Source: Gracilibacillus ureilyticus (GTDB taxonomy: Bacteria > Bacillota > Bacilli > Bacillales > Amphibacillaceae). Taken from it: a DNA stretch of 64,000 bases. Both the position numbers and the translations under genes were made by a program. The DNA lies in the NCBI RefSeq assembly GCF_900111195.1, contig NZ_FOGL01000008.1:1-64000 (forward strand), in the 5' to 3' direction. Positions 52,364-61,487 of the stretch are shown here, piece by piece; position 1 is the first letter of the stretch; the number at the start of each line of letters is the position of its first letter. The notes below the pieces were generated by a model. The model had not been told where the DNA came from. It searched no databases and saw nothing but the letters and a program-made list of their open reading frames with translations.

Positions 52364-53280
52364 TCTCGATCACCTGCCACTCTAAATTGAATGAACGATA
52401 GAATCACAACGAGGATTACGATGACATAAGAGACAGTCGCTGCATATCCGAAATCTGGTGTATATTCAAATGAAAGATTGTAAATATACATAGAGATCGA
52501 CAATGTTGAGTTCCCTGGTCCACCATTTGTTATATTCATTACCTCATCAAACAATTGAAGTGTTCCGATTGTTGATACAATGGATGTAAATAAGATAATA
52601 GGCTTTAACATTGGTATCGTAATAAAGAAAAACTGTTGAATACTTGAGGCTCCATCAATTCTTGCAGCCTCATACATTGATTTATCGACATTTTGTAATG
52701 CGGATAAATAAAAGATCATATTATAACCTGTCCATCTCCATGTAATAGCGATAATAATCGTTATTTTAGCAAGGAAAGGATCTGAAAGCCAATTAAGTGG
52801 TGTATCAATTAAATTCATGCCTAAGAGTAATTCATTAACAAGCCCGTCGTTACCGAACAAGTATTTAAAAATTACCGCATATGCAACCAGTGAGGTTACA
52901 GCAGGCAGGAATATTGCTGTCCGGAAGAAGCCTCGGAACTTTAACTTCGGATCATTTAATAAAACGGAAAAGAATAGTGCCAATATTATCATTACAGGTA
53001 CTTGCACTAACAAATAAATAAATGTATTCGTCAAAGATGTAATGAATGTTGGATCACCAAATAATCTTGCATAGTTATCAAAACCAACGTATTCAAGATT
53101 TGCTCCCATCCCTGACTTTAAGGATAGCAGAAAAGCTTGAACCATTGGATAAAAGTAAAACAAGCCGATGCCAAGTACTGATAAAAGAATAAAAATCCAG
53201 CCGATATAATTTTTCTTGAATCGAGTGAAAAATGTGCTTTGTCTTTTCGTATTATTGGCACTTCCAGAAACTTGACTCAT
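52360..53280 (-). CDS. Sugar ABC transporter permease, MalF/LacF type
   Basis: The 306-residue permease has six helices. Its EAA-loop sequence is MYEAARIDGASSIQQFFFI, followed by PMLKPIILF, and an early GWIFILLSVLGIGLFYFYP helix is visible. The ATG follows GAGGAGG at about 6 bases; the longer upstream frame is rejected. It pairs with the MalG-type permease (4-base overlap) and the lipoprotein encoded upstream, from which a stem-loop separates it. Confidence 0.9.
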   Translation of the reverse strand: MSQVSGSANNTKRQSTFFTRFKKNYIGWIFILLSVLGIGLFYFYPMVQAFLLSLKSGMGANLEYVGFDNYARLFGDPTFITSLTNTFIYLLVQVPVMIILALFFSVLLNDPKLKFRGFFRTAIFLPAVTSLVAYAVIFKYLFGNDGLVNELLLGMNLIDTPLNWLSDPFLAKITIIIAITWRWTGYNMIFYLSALQNVDKSMYEAARIDGASSIQQFFFITIPMLKPIILFTSIVSTIGTLQLFDEVMNITNGGPGNSTLSISMYIYNLSFEYTPDFGYAATVSYVIVILVVILSFIQFRVAGDRD

Positions 53281-53342
53281 GTTCATCCTCCTCTTACCTG
53301 AAACTACTCTGTTTCTCACGAAATCCAAGTTGTATTAAACAA

Positions 53343-53385
53343 GGCCCATCAGGAGGGTAACCATTGTTTCGGTTACCCATGGGCC
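53343..53385 (-). promoter_or_regulatory. Intercistronic stem-loop
   Basis: Stacked stems GGCCCAT / ATGGGCC and GGGTAACC / GGTTACCC, with a 5-base bulge and 8-base loop, lie between the lipoprotein and permease genes. No T run follows. It probably stabilises the lipoprotein message. Confidence 0.65.
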
Positions 53386-53393
53386 AGCTATTT

Positions 53394-54719
53394 TTATTTA
53401 AATTGTGCCTCTGCTTGTGCCTGTGCATCAGCAAGTACATCCTCTAAGCTCTTGCCGCTTAAGTATTGCTGAATTTCTGCACTTAGAATATCTTCAATTC
53501 CGTACGTATTCATTCCATAATCTACTTGCGGGATTTCTTCCATCCATTGTGAAATTTCATAGATTACTTGTTGACCGCCGAAATATTCATTTTCATATTG
53601 GTAAGCTTCTCCCTCAGATGCAGGTTTGTACGTACCGATTGCCCCTACATCAGTTAACAGGCTTTGGTAGAAGTCACTGTTAGAACCAAATGTGTTGCCA
53701 AGGAATTCTGCTGCTGCTTCTTTTCCATCAATGTTTAGTACATACCATGAACTACCACCCTGGTTAGATGCATTTGCTGCACCTTCCATATCTAAGCGCG
53801 GTGTTGGTGCAACTGCCCAAAGACCTTTTTGTGATTCTTCTGCCTCAATACTTGGAGCAATCCAGTTACCTGCAGGAACAGATGCTACATCCCCACTGTT
53901 AAATGCTGCTAAATACTGGCTCCAGTCTGAAACTAATTTCACTAAATCATTGTCCATTAATTCTTTGTAATGCTGAAGAGCTACTTTTAATGGTTCATTA
54001 TCAACTAAATTGATTGTCCCATCTTCTGTTGTATACCAAGTACCAGTTGTCTGCATCATGACACGTAAAATACCTAAATCATTCGGATCAAGTGCAAGCA
54101 TTGGATGACCTGTTTTTTCTTTTACATCTTTTGCAATATCAACAAATTGTGCCCATGTAATATCTACAAGATCGTCATGTGTATAACCAGCTTCTTCCAG
54201 GTAATCTGTACGGTAGAAGAATCCAGTTGCACCAGTATCGAAAGGAAGACCGTATTGTTTTCCATCTAAACTTGTTGGTGGAATTTTATATTCCGCGAAA
54301 TCTTCTGTATTAAAGTAATCTCCAATTGGATAAAATGCATCCGGATAAGACTGCAGGAAGCTTTGCGCACGCTGATCCTCGATTAATACGATGTTTGGCA
54401 TCCCTTTCATTGTTCCGGAGCTTAATCCTGTATTTAATTTTTGTACAATATCATCCTGAGCATTTTCGATAATTTCAAGCTCAATTTCTGTTTCTCCATT
54501 GTAAGATTCATTCGCTAAATTTAATGCTGCGATATTGAAATTCGGATCCCAAGCCCATGCTGTAATTTTAGTAGCGCCATCATCTGTTGTTCCTCCATCT
54601 CCGCCTCCATCAGCATCAGATGAACCTTCTTCTGAATCGCCGCCACATGCTGCTAATACCATTGCTGTAAGTAATGCTACAATAAGCAGCCAAAACTTTT
54701 TAGATAATTTGTTACCCAA
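53394..54719 (-). CDS. Extracellular sugar-binding lipoprotein (family 1)
   Basis: The 441-residue solute-binding protein has a lipobox LAAC (Cys25), a Gly/Asp/Ser-rich linker and a family-1 sugar-binding domain (SLDGKQYGLPFDTGATGFFYR is the typical hinge region). TTG is the start, with AGGGGG 8 bases upstream. It should deliver sugar to the MalFG-type permeases. A cre-like palindrome covers its promoter, and the RR-HK pair lies immediately upstream on the same strand. Confidence 0.92.
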   Translation of the reverse strand: MGNKLSKKFWLLIVALLTAMVLAACGGDSEEGSSDADGGGDGGTTDDGATKITAWAWDPNFNIAALNLANESYNGETEIELEIIENAQDDIVQKLNTGLSSGTMKGMPNIVLIEDQRAQSFLQSYPDAFYPIGDYFNTEDFAEYKIPPTSLDGKQYGLPFDTGATGFFYRTDYLEEAGYTHDDLVDITWAQFVDIAKDVKEKTGHPMLALDPNDLGILRVMMQTTGTWYTTEDGTINLVDNEPLKVALQHYKELMDNDLVKLVSDWSQYLAAFNSGDVASVPAGNWIAPSIEAEESQKGLWAVAPTPRLDMEGAANASNQGGSSWYVLNIDGKEAAAEFLGNTFGSNSDFYQSLLTDVGAIGTYKPASEGEAYQYENEYFGGQQVIYEISQWMEEIPQVDYGMNTYGIEDILSAEIQQYLSGKSLEDVLADAQAQAEAQFK

Positions 54720-54748
54720 TTGAAAAACCCCCTATGTGTTTTTTTATT

Positions 54749-54772
54749 AGTGTTGTATGCGTTTTCAACACT
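54749..54772. promoter_or_regulatory. cre-like site inside a longer palindrome
   Basis: AGTGTTG and CAACACT form 7-bp arms around a 14-base cre-like core (54754-54767; 13 of 14 consensus positions on either strand). A possible -35 TTGAAA overlaps it. Confidence 0.55.
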
Positions 54773-54790
54773 GTAACCGAATTGTAACAT

Positions 54791-54823
54791 GAAAAAACTA
54801 AAGACCGTTAGAACGATCTTTAG
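54791..54823 (-). terminator. Terminator of the second sensor-regulator operon
   Basis: CTAAAGATCGT pairs with ACGGTCTTTAG (with G-U) around a 4-base loop, followed by six T on the minus strand. Confidence 0.7.
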
Positions 54824-54895
54824 CAATTATTATGACTATTTTTAGATCAATTAACCGAAAGAGTCAGCATATTTGTACTTTTTTTAGATTCCGGA

Positions 54896-56647
54896 TTATT
54901 TTTGGATGATCGGCAATGTTACCTTCACATTTGTTCCTTTGTTCGGCTCACTTGTGATTACCACGCCATACTCCTTTCCATAAAGCATTTGAATTCTTTC
55001 ATGGACATTCTTCACACCAATTCCGCTAAACAACTGGCGCTTTCCTTTCCTTGTTAACTGATCCTGAACCATGCCATCCCCATTATCAATTATTTCACAA
55101 ACTAATTGCTCATCCTGCTCCGCTATTAAAATTCTAATGAAACCTGTTTTCTTCTCAGTAAAAGCATGGAAAAAAGCATTCTCTATAAATGGCTGAAGCA
55201 CGAGTTTTGGCAAGCGGTACCCCAGACAATCAGGTGTGATCAGATAATTTACTTTTATTCTGTCTCCATATCTCGCCTGATTAATTAACACATAATTCTT
55301 TAAATTCTCCATTTCCTGCTCAACTGTCACCGTTTCATCTATATCTCCCAATGCATTTTGCAGCAATGAAATAAACGCATCAATTGTAGTGAATGCAACT
55401 TCCTTCTGCTCTTGTTTGACCATAAACTTGATGGATGCAAGTGTATTATAAATGAAATGCGGATTTATTTGATGCTGCAGGACTTCGAGCTCAGCTTTCC
55501 TCTGCTTTTCCTGTGTTTTTATCAATATCTCCACATAATCATGCAGCTCGTTCAGCATGTAATTAAATGCTTCTGCAATTTTTTTCGATTCATATCCGCC
55601 AGTTTCTTCTAACGGTTTACTGAATTTATACCTGGCCATGTCGGAAATTTGTCTGACCAGTTTACTGATAGAAACAGTCATTCTTCTAAGGATAAGGAAA
55701 ATAACCAATACAGTTACAAGAACAATTCCGATACTGATCATTACAATTTCTTTGGTATCAACTATATCCTGCTGAAGGGCTTCCCGGTCGACAAGGTTGA
55801 CCAGATACATGTCCAACTGCGGCAAATACTCTGCCATTAACACCTGATTACGATTAAATATATGCACATTATGGTACTCTTCATTTGACTGTTCCAGTTC
55901 TTTTACATGGCGAAGAAGTTCCTGTGATTCTGATCCGATTAAATTCTGTCTGTCACTTGAAATAATCTGGCCTGTGTTTTGTAATAAAAAGATACTGTTA
56001 CCTTCACTCGTATATCCTTCATAAAAGTTTCTTAAGTCACGCTCCCGGATCGATATATATAAATAACCGTAAATCTCGTTTGATGACCGCTCAATTAACG
56101 CTTTTGTCGCAATAATCATCGGAACTCTGTTTGTTAATGCTGAAGCATCGAACTGGTATAGAATCTGATGGGGGTTTTCACGTGACTGTTCGGTTATCGG
56201 GTGATGCGCTAACTCTTCCGCAACAACAGGCCAGCTGACATAATTCATGTTGAACACATCATGATCAGGACTCATAATGATCATATTCGCCTCATTTGGA
56301 TCGACTTCTGCATAGATTCTGTCCATATTACTTTTCATATGATAAAAATATTGGGACTTCTCCACGGCAGTATCTTTTTCACCCTGCAGCAGACCTTTAA
56401 TAATTCCGTTTTCATCCACACGCACATATGTGGATACAACAGAAAAACTGTACATATCGAACTGCTCTTTAATCTGGCCGATCACTTTATTGTTTGTAAT
56501 ACTGAACCGTTCCATGTACAAGTCACTCGACATTCTTATTGTACTGAAAGTGATCGAAACAGATACTGTAATAATACTGATTAACATAATAATAAATATT
56601 TTGAAAAATAGATTATTTGCCTGAATAATCGCTATCATTTTTTTCAT
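54896..56647 (-). CDS. YesM-type sensor histidine kinase
   Basis: The 583-residue kinase has two membrane helices (about 13-37 and 298-322) around an extracellular sensor, then HAMP, the His_kinase motif HQINPHFIYNTLAS with the phospho-acceptor, and an ATPase with QPFIENAFFHA and DNGDGM. It is the partner of the response regulator gene 11 bases upstream. It likely senses an extracellular sugar or the adjacent lipoprotein and controls the downstream importer. Confidence 0.9.
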   Translation of the reverse strand: MKKMIAIIQANNLFFKIFIIMLISIITVSVSITFSTIRMSSDLYMERFSITNNKVIGQIKEQFDMYSFSVVSTYVRVDENGIIKGLLQGEKDTAVEKSQYFYHMKSNMDRIYAEVDPNEANMIIMSPDHDVFNMNYVSWPVVAEELAHHPITEQSRENPHQILYQFDASALTNRVPMIIATKALIERSSNEIYGYLYISIRERDLRNFYEGYTSEGNSIFLLQNTGQIISSDRQNLIGSESQELLRHVKELEQSNEEYHNVHIFNRNQVLMAEYLPQLDMYLVNLVDREALQQDIVDTKEIVMISIGIVLVTVLVIFLILRRMTVSISKLVRQISDMARYKFSKPLEETGGYESKKIAEAFNYMLNELHDYVEILIKTQEKQRKAELEVLQHQINPHFIYNTLASIKFMVKQEQKEVAFTTIDAFISLLQNALGDIDETVTVEQEMENLKNYVLINQARYGDRIKVNYLITPDCLGYRLPKLVLQPFIENAFFHAFTEKKTGFIRILIAEQDEQLVCEIIDNGDGMVQDQLTRKGKRQLFSGIGVKNVHERIQMLYGKEYGVVITSEPNKGTNVKVTLPIIQK

Positions 56648-56658
56648 AAAAGATATCC

Positions 56659-58188
56659 TCAGTTCGCTTTGTATGATTCCTTTCGGTAACTGCTTGGAGA
56701 CTTGCCTGTCATTTTTTTAAATACTCTGCAAAAATAGCTTGGATCAGAATAGCCTGTCATTTCACTAACAGTGGAGATGGATAATGTACTGGTTTCAAGC
56801 ATCTCCATTGCCTTTTTTATCCGGACATTGTTTAAATATTCACTGAAGCCTTCTTTATGGTGTGTACTAAAGTAACTTGACAGGTAAGAAGGATTGAAAT
56901 GAAAGTGAGCTGCAAGTGTTGATAAAGTAAGATGCTCTCTGTAATTTTCTTCAATATAGTTCAACAATTGATTCATTTTCGGTGACTGATCTGCACTCGA
57001 CAGAACAAGATCCTCCACCTTCGCTAAAAAGCCGTAAAAACTTGAGAGTGCATCTTTCACATCAAATGCCTCATTTATTTCAGTGAAAAGCTGATATTTT
57101 TGGGCGTCTAATTGATCTGTTTCATATTTCATATTATTTAATAATACTGTAATGTTAAAGATAATGTTTTCCAGCCATGATTTGAATTCAAATACATCTG
57201 TATCATACTGCTTTGACAATGAATCCACATGCTCTTTTAAATAGGTAAAGGCATTATCAAAGTGTTTATGTTTAAATAAATAAATAAACTGGTTTAAATC
57301 AAATTCGTTCTTATTTTGCTCCATCTTCGGTAATTTGTCGTATATGAGCAAAGATTTCTCCGGAAAATAAAATAATATCTGCTTCAACTTTTGGTGATTT
57401 TCCTCATAAATTACTTTCATCTTTTCTATTGTTTGAAAAGGCTGGCTGAGGACTGCCTTTGCATTCGGGTCTATTTCTGCGATTAATTGATTAAATTTCT
57501 GTTTTAATTGTGCTAATACATCTATCTGATAGTTAAGTAAATAAAGCTGTTTTCCATTCTCCTCAAACGGGATATGATAATAAGTCAACTTCTCTATTTG
57601 CTTACAGTACTTTTCTAGCAACGGTCCAATGGCTGTGGAAATATCCTGCTTTTCGTCCCAGAAGATTTCAAGCAGATTGGACTGGGTAAATGGAACCTGC
57701 TGTTTCAACCGCTCTAAATCAGTTCCAGACTGGTAACCTTGTAATTGCTTTTTAAGCATCTCTTCTACCGAAACTGAGTGTTTTTCTAATGATTTCGGGT
57801 CCACTTTTTTCTCTGTAATTCTGCTTAATGTGTGTAACAATTCATCAGTATTTAACTTAGGTTTTAAAATATAATCAGCTACACCATTTTGAAAAGTGGA
57901 TTTTACATAATGAAAATCCTCAAAACTGCTTAATACAATCATTTCGATATCCGGATATTTTTCTTTTACTACCTTGACGAGTTCAATCCCATCCATTTCC
58001 GGCATGACAATATCTGTAATGATGATATGAGGTTTGGATTGTTCAATTATTTGCAGTGCCTCTCTCCCATTGGATGCCTCACCAATTATCTGGTAACCTT
58101 CTTTTTCCCAGTCAATATAATTAATGATCCCTTGTCTAATTAATAATTCATCATCAACTATGAGCAGTTTAAATGATTCATTTCCCAT
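56659..58188 (-). CDS. YesN-type response regulator (receiver plus AraC HTH)
   Basis: The 509-residue protein has an N-terminal receiver with phospho-acceptor in IIITDIVMPEMDG and the normal Lys-Pro (YILKPKLN). A long helical linker follows, then a C-terminal AraC-type domain (NPSYLSSYFSTHHKEGFSEY and DPSYFCRVFKKMTGKSP). It is first in the regulator-kinase operon, the reverse order of the other YesMN pair in this window. It should activate the lipoprotein promoter. Confidence 0.9.
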   Translation of the reverse strand: MGNESFKLLIVDDELLIRQGIINYIDWEKEGYQIIGEASNGREALQIIEQSKPHIIITDIVMPEMDGIELVKVVKEKYPDIEMIVLSSFEDFHYVKSTFQNGVADYILKPKLNTDELLHTLSRITEKKVDPKSLEKHSVSVEEMLKKQLQGYQSGTDLERLKQQVPFTQSNLLEIFWDEKQDISTAIGPLLEKYCKQIEKLTYYHIPFEENGKQLYLLNYQIDVLAQLKQKFNQLIAEIDPNAKAVLSQPFQTIEKMKVIYEENHQKLKQILFYFPEKSLLIYDKLPKMEQNKNEFDLNQFIYLFKHKHFDNAFTYLKEHVDSLSKQYDTDVFEFKSWLENIIFNITVLLNNMKYETDQLDAQKYQLFTEINEAFDVKDALSSFYGFLAKVEDLVLSSADQSPKMNQLLNYIEENYREHLTLSTLAAHFHFNPSYLSSYFSTHHKEGFSEYLNNVRIKKAMEMLETSTLSISTVSEMTGYSDPSYFCRVFKKMTGKSPSSYRKESYKAN

Positions 58189-58372
58189 ACTTTTGGCCTC
58201 CTTGGAAAGCGATGATTCCGTTCGTCTTCCTTATGAGTATATCAAACAAACATATTCTCCATTGACCAACTATTTTACCATACTCCACTCATAAAAATAA
58301 ATTCGCAGTATAATTTATCTTAATTTATCCATTTTAAATAAAGAGATTGACGAACATGATGGAGGGATTCCC

Positions 58373-58648
58373 GTGGTAAAAGGAAATAATATTTCAAGTT
58401 TACAGGATCAAAACCAATTAGCTCAGGCGCAACAGTCGATTCTGCATTTACAACGTGCTGTAAACCAGGCGAAAAGCCATCCGAATGAAGAAATTCTTCA
58501 TCAAATTCAGCATTCCATTGAACGAGCAGAAAGATCTATTGCTCAAGCGGCCAACGTAACAGATGACCAGAATGCGATGGATTTAGTCCAAAGAGAATTA
58601 GATCAGCAGAAACAGGCTTATGAACAGATTATTGATCAGGGCAGATAA
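58373..58648 (+). CDS. Small Gln-rich coiled-coil protein, DUF2564-like
   Basis: The 91-residue protein is entirely helical and rich in Gln, with heptad-like repeats (LQRAVNQAKSHPNEEILHQI, ERAERSIAQA). No cysteine, signal or membrane segment is present. It looks like the small DUF2564-type proteins of Bacillaceae, which are uncharacterised; the match is not certain. The start is GTG, 6 bases after GGAGGG. Monocistronic, with a strong terminator. Confidence 0.65.
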   Translation: MVKGNNISSLQDQNQLAQAQQSILHLQRAVNQAKSHPNEEILHQIQHSIERAERSIAQAANVTDDQNAMDLVQRELDQQKQAYEQIIDQGR

Positions 58649-58654
58649 AAAGAA

Positions 58655-58690
58655 AGCGTCATGTACTAAGAAATTTTAGTACATGGCGCT
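58655..58690. terminator. Bidirectional terminator
   Basis: The 15-bp stem AGCGTCATGTACTAA / TTAGTACATGGCGCT (one wobble, 6-base loop) lies between convergent genes, with short T-rich flanks. Confidence 0.75.
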
Positions 58691-58706
58691 AATTTTGCAA
58701 GCTATA

Positions 58707-59306
58707 TTAAATTTCTGCAATACCAAAAGAAATAACTCGATCTGTAGCAGGGTTATATATGACGGATCCTCTAATATTCACACGGTCCTGTGCTGATTGC
58801 AATGTATATTCATATATTTCTTCTATTTGGTCTTCTGCAAACTGAGTTCTGCCTGCGAATTTATACTCCGTTACATTATATTGAGGAAAAGCTGTCTGAG
58901 TGAGTTCCAGTAAAAACTTGCCCCACTTCTCCTGTTCCAATTCTGGAGAAGGCTGAAATTCTATAGGAATTACCCCAATAGAAGTATTTGCGCCCAATGT
59001 CTCAAATGCCCGCTGATGAAGGTTAATTGTGTTTACCGGCGATCCGGGTACCTTGTCAACGATTGTAACAATCACCTCACGCCCATTTTGCGGATTCCTT
59101 ACTTTTATTGATTGACCACACACATAAGGTGAATTGGTGCTGACTGCTGCTGTCATAAATTGATTATAGGACCACTGGGTACCGCACTGTGTTACATTTC
59201 CTCCATTCGTCCAGGTCGCTTGTCCTGTGATATAATTTTGCCTGAAAAGATGCCAATGATTGTCTAAGGTGTCATGCTGATAATAAGGATTATAATAATA
59301 CAACAA
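58707..59306 (-). CDS. Double-psi beta-barrel protein with DUF3889-like tail
   Basis: The 199-residue protein has an RlpA/barwin-type double-psi beta-barrel (about 28-117): ATWTNGGNVTQCGTQW, CGQSIKVRNPQNGREVIVTI and VNTINLHQRAFETLG, ending FQPSP. A C-terminal region of about 75 residues resembles DUF3889. There is no signal peptide; the N-terminus is Tyr/Asn-rich (YYYNPYYQ). That is odd for a wall-acting domain and might indicate a spore-coat or mother-cell location. Starts are two adjacent TTG codons 5 and 8 bases after GGAGG. Confidence 0.7.
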   Translation of the reverse strand: MLYYYNPYYQHDTLDNHWHLFRQNYITGQATWTNGGNVTQCGTQWSYNQFMTAAVSTNSPYVCGQSIKVRNPQNGREVIVTIVDKVPGSPVNTINLHQRAFETLGANTSIGVIPIEFQPSPELEQEKWGKFLLELTQTAFPQYNVTEYKFAGRTQFAEDQIEEIYEYTLQSAQDRVNIRGSVIYNPATDRVISFGIAEI

Positions 59307-59389
59307 ATATACCTCCCTGACAAAATCTATTGTACAGAGTAGGATATGTATTCACCTATTGATTGTGTGACACAGCTTTTATCGTTAGG

Positions 59390-60400
59390 TTATCTCCTGT
59401 AGTATTTCACATACCATTCCGCAAATTTATCTAACCCTTCTTCAATAGTCGTTTGTGGTTTGAATTGAATGGCTTGTTCCAGTTTTTCCGTGGAGGCATA
59501 TGTTGCCGGAACATCTCCTGGTTTTATTTGTTCAAAGACTTTTTTGAATTGAACTTTTCTTCCCAGTGTGCGTGAAAACGAACCTTCTAATGTCTCGATA
59601 AAATTCATTAACTTTTCCGGCTGATTGTTGCCAATATTATAAATAACATGTGGTATTTCACCGTCCGGCACATGATCAATTAACCGGATTAATCCCTCAA
59701 TAATATCATCAATATAGGTAAAGTCTCGAAGCAAGTCGTTTTCGAACTCACCATTATTGTAAATTCTGATTGGTTCACCGGCAAAGTATTTATCTGCAAA
59801 ACCGAAATAAGCCATGTCTGGTCGCCCCATTGGTCCATACACTGTAAAAAAACGAAGGCCCGTTGCCGGAATCTGATATAAATGACTGTATGTATGTGCC
59901 ATTAATTCATTTGATTTTTTTGTTGCAGCATACAGTGAAACCGGATGGTCCACAAAATCCGATTCGCTAAATGGCACCTTCTGATTCATGCCATATACGG
60001 AACTGGAAGACGCGTAAAGTAAATGGTCGACAGGGTAGTGACGGCATGCTTCAATGATGTGGTAGAATCCGGAAATATTGCTTTGAATATATGTATCTGG
60101 ATTCTCCAGCGAATAGCGTACACCTGCTTGTGCAGCTAAATGGATGACAATATCTGGCTGATACCTGGAAAAGGCATCTAAGGTTGCTTGCTTATCCGAA
60201 ATGTCCATCCTGATAAATTCAAATTGCCTGTATGGCATTAATTCCTCCAGACGGTCATTTTTCAGATTGACGTCATAATAATCATTCATATTATCGATTC
60301 CAATTACTTTGTTGCCATCTTCCAACAGTCTCTTTGCTAAAAAATAACCGATAAATCCGGCTACTCCTGTTATAAGTATTTTCTTATTTTTCTCTATCAC
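59390..60400 (-). CDS. UDP-glucuronate 4-epimerase-type NAD-dependent epimerase
   Basis: The 336-residue extended SDR has the NAD motif GVAGFIGYFLAKRL, IGIDNMNDYYD (LpsL/CapI-type loop), the catalytic Ser region SSSSVYG and YAATKKS (Tyr-x3-Lys). RFFTVYGPMGRPDMAYF is also present, a hallmark of UDP-glucuronate 4-epimerases. It would make UDP-galacturonate from UDP-glucuronate. GTG is the start, with AAGGGG upstream. It is encoded next to galU and, with ugd elsewhere in the window, completes the path. Confidence 0.88.
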   Translation of the reverse strand: MIEKNKKILITGVAGFIGYFLAKRLLEDGNKVIGIDNMNDYYDVNLKNDRLEELMPYRQFEFIRMDISDKQATLDAFSRYQPDIVIHLAAQAGVRYSLENPDTYIQSNISGFYHIIEACRHYPVDHLLYASSSSVYGMNQKVPFSESDFVDHPVSLYAATKKSNELMAHTYSHLYQIPATGLRFFTVYGPMGRPDMAYFGFADKYFAGEPIRIYNNGEFENDLLRDFTYIDDIIEGLIRLIDHVPDGEIPHVIYNIGNNQPEKLMNFIETLEGSFSRTLGRKVQFKKVFEQIKPGDVPATYASTEKLEQAIQFKPQTTIEEGLDKFAEWYVKYYRR

Positions 60401-60455
60401 AATTGATAACCCCTTATTTATCTATGATCATCTTCATTATATCAGCTTTTTCCAA

Positions 60456-60491
60456 AGAAAAACCGGAATGATTTCATAGAAATAATCCCGG
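60456..60491 (-). terminator. Terminator of galU
   Basis: CCGGGATTATTT pairs imperfectly (two mismatches) with AAATCATTCCGG around a 5-base loop, followed by TTTTTCTTT on the minus strand. Confidence 0.65.
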
Positions 60492-60513
60492 CTATATTCT
60501 AAATAACGATTTG

Positions 60514-61389
60514 TTAACTAACTACCTGCTCCATTAACTCTTCAAGCATTTTACGTACATCTTCTCCAATTTCCTCGTTTTGCAGAGCAAATTCAACTGT
60601 TGTCCGGACGAAACCTAATTTTTCCCCTACATCATATCGTTTTCCTTCAAAGTCATAAGCAAAGACACTTTCTGTTTCATTTAACAGCTGAATAGCATCT
60701 GTCAGCTGAATTTCACCGCCAGCGCCGAGCTTTTTCTGATCAAGGAACTGGAAAATTTGTGGAGATAAAACGTAACGCCCCATTATCGCTAAATTAGAGG
60801 GAGCTGTGCCTTTTTCCGGCTTTTCGACAAACCTGCGAACAGAATAACATTTTCCATATTGCTCGGTTGGGTCCACTATCCCGTAACGATGTGTAATGGA
60901 CTCCGGAACTTGCTGAACACCGATAATGGAACCGCCTGTCTCTTCATACTGATTGATTAATTGCTTCAGACAAGGCACTTCTGCCTGCACAATGTCATCC
61001 CCTAATAATACGGCGAACGGTTCCTCACCGATAAATTTTCTCGCACACCATACGGCATGTCCTAATCCTAAAGGTTCTTTTTGACGGATATAATGAATTT
61101 CCACAGAGGCAGGCTGCTTTACTTTTTCCAATAACTCCAGTTTCCCTTTTTTCAATAAATTGTCTTCTAATTCGAAATTATTATCAAAGTGATCTTCTAT
61201 TGCCCGTTTCCCTTTCCCTGTCACGATAATAATGTCTTCAATCCCTGATGCAATCGCTTCTTCCACAATATACTGGATCGTTGGTTTATCCACAATCGGC
61301 AGCATTTCCTTTGGCATCGCTTTTGTTGCCGGCAAAAATCTCGTTCCTAAACCTGCAGCAGGTATTATCGCTTTTCTTACTTTATTCAT
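60514..61389 (-). CDS. galU: UTP--glucose-1-phosphate uridylyltransferase
   Basis: The 291-residue enzyme makes UDP-glucose from UTP and glucose 1-phosphate. It has the GalU/GtaB signature [20 protein letters not shown] with the activating [30 protein letters not shown], and FVEKPEKG. Length is standard. The start is the ATG 9 bases after GGAGG; a 13-residue longer frame is rejected. It supplies UDP-glucose for Ugd and cell-wall polymers. Confidence 0.93.
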   Translation of the reverse strand: MNKVRKAIIPAAGLGTRFLPATKAMPKEMLPIVDKPTIQYIVEEAIASGIEDIIIVTGKGKRAIEDHFDNNFELEDNLLKKGKLELLEKVKQPASVEIHYIRQKEPLGLGHAVWCARKFIGEEPFAVLLGDDIVQAEVPCLKQLINQYEETGGSIIGVQQVPESITHRYGIVDPTEQYGKCYSVRRFVEKPEKGTAPSNLAIMGRYVLSPQIFQFLDQKKLGAGGEIQLTDAIQLLNETESVFAYDFEGKRYDVGEKLGFVRTTVEFALQNEEIGEDVRKMLEELMEQVVS

Positions 61390-61487
61390 TATCAATTGTC
61401 CTCCAATATGGTAATTTACTATATACATATCGATTTTATTAGTGATTTATGATAAGTATAACAGGGAAACAGGGAAATCAGAAAGGC

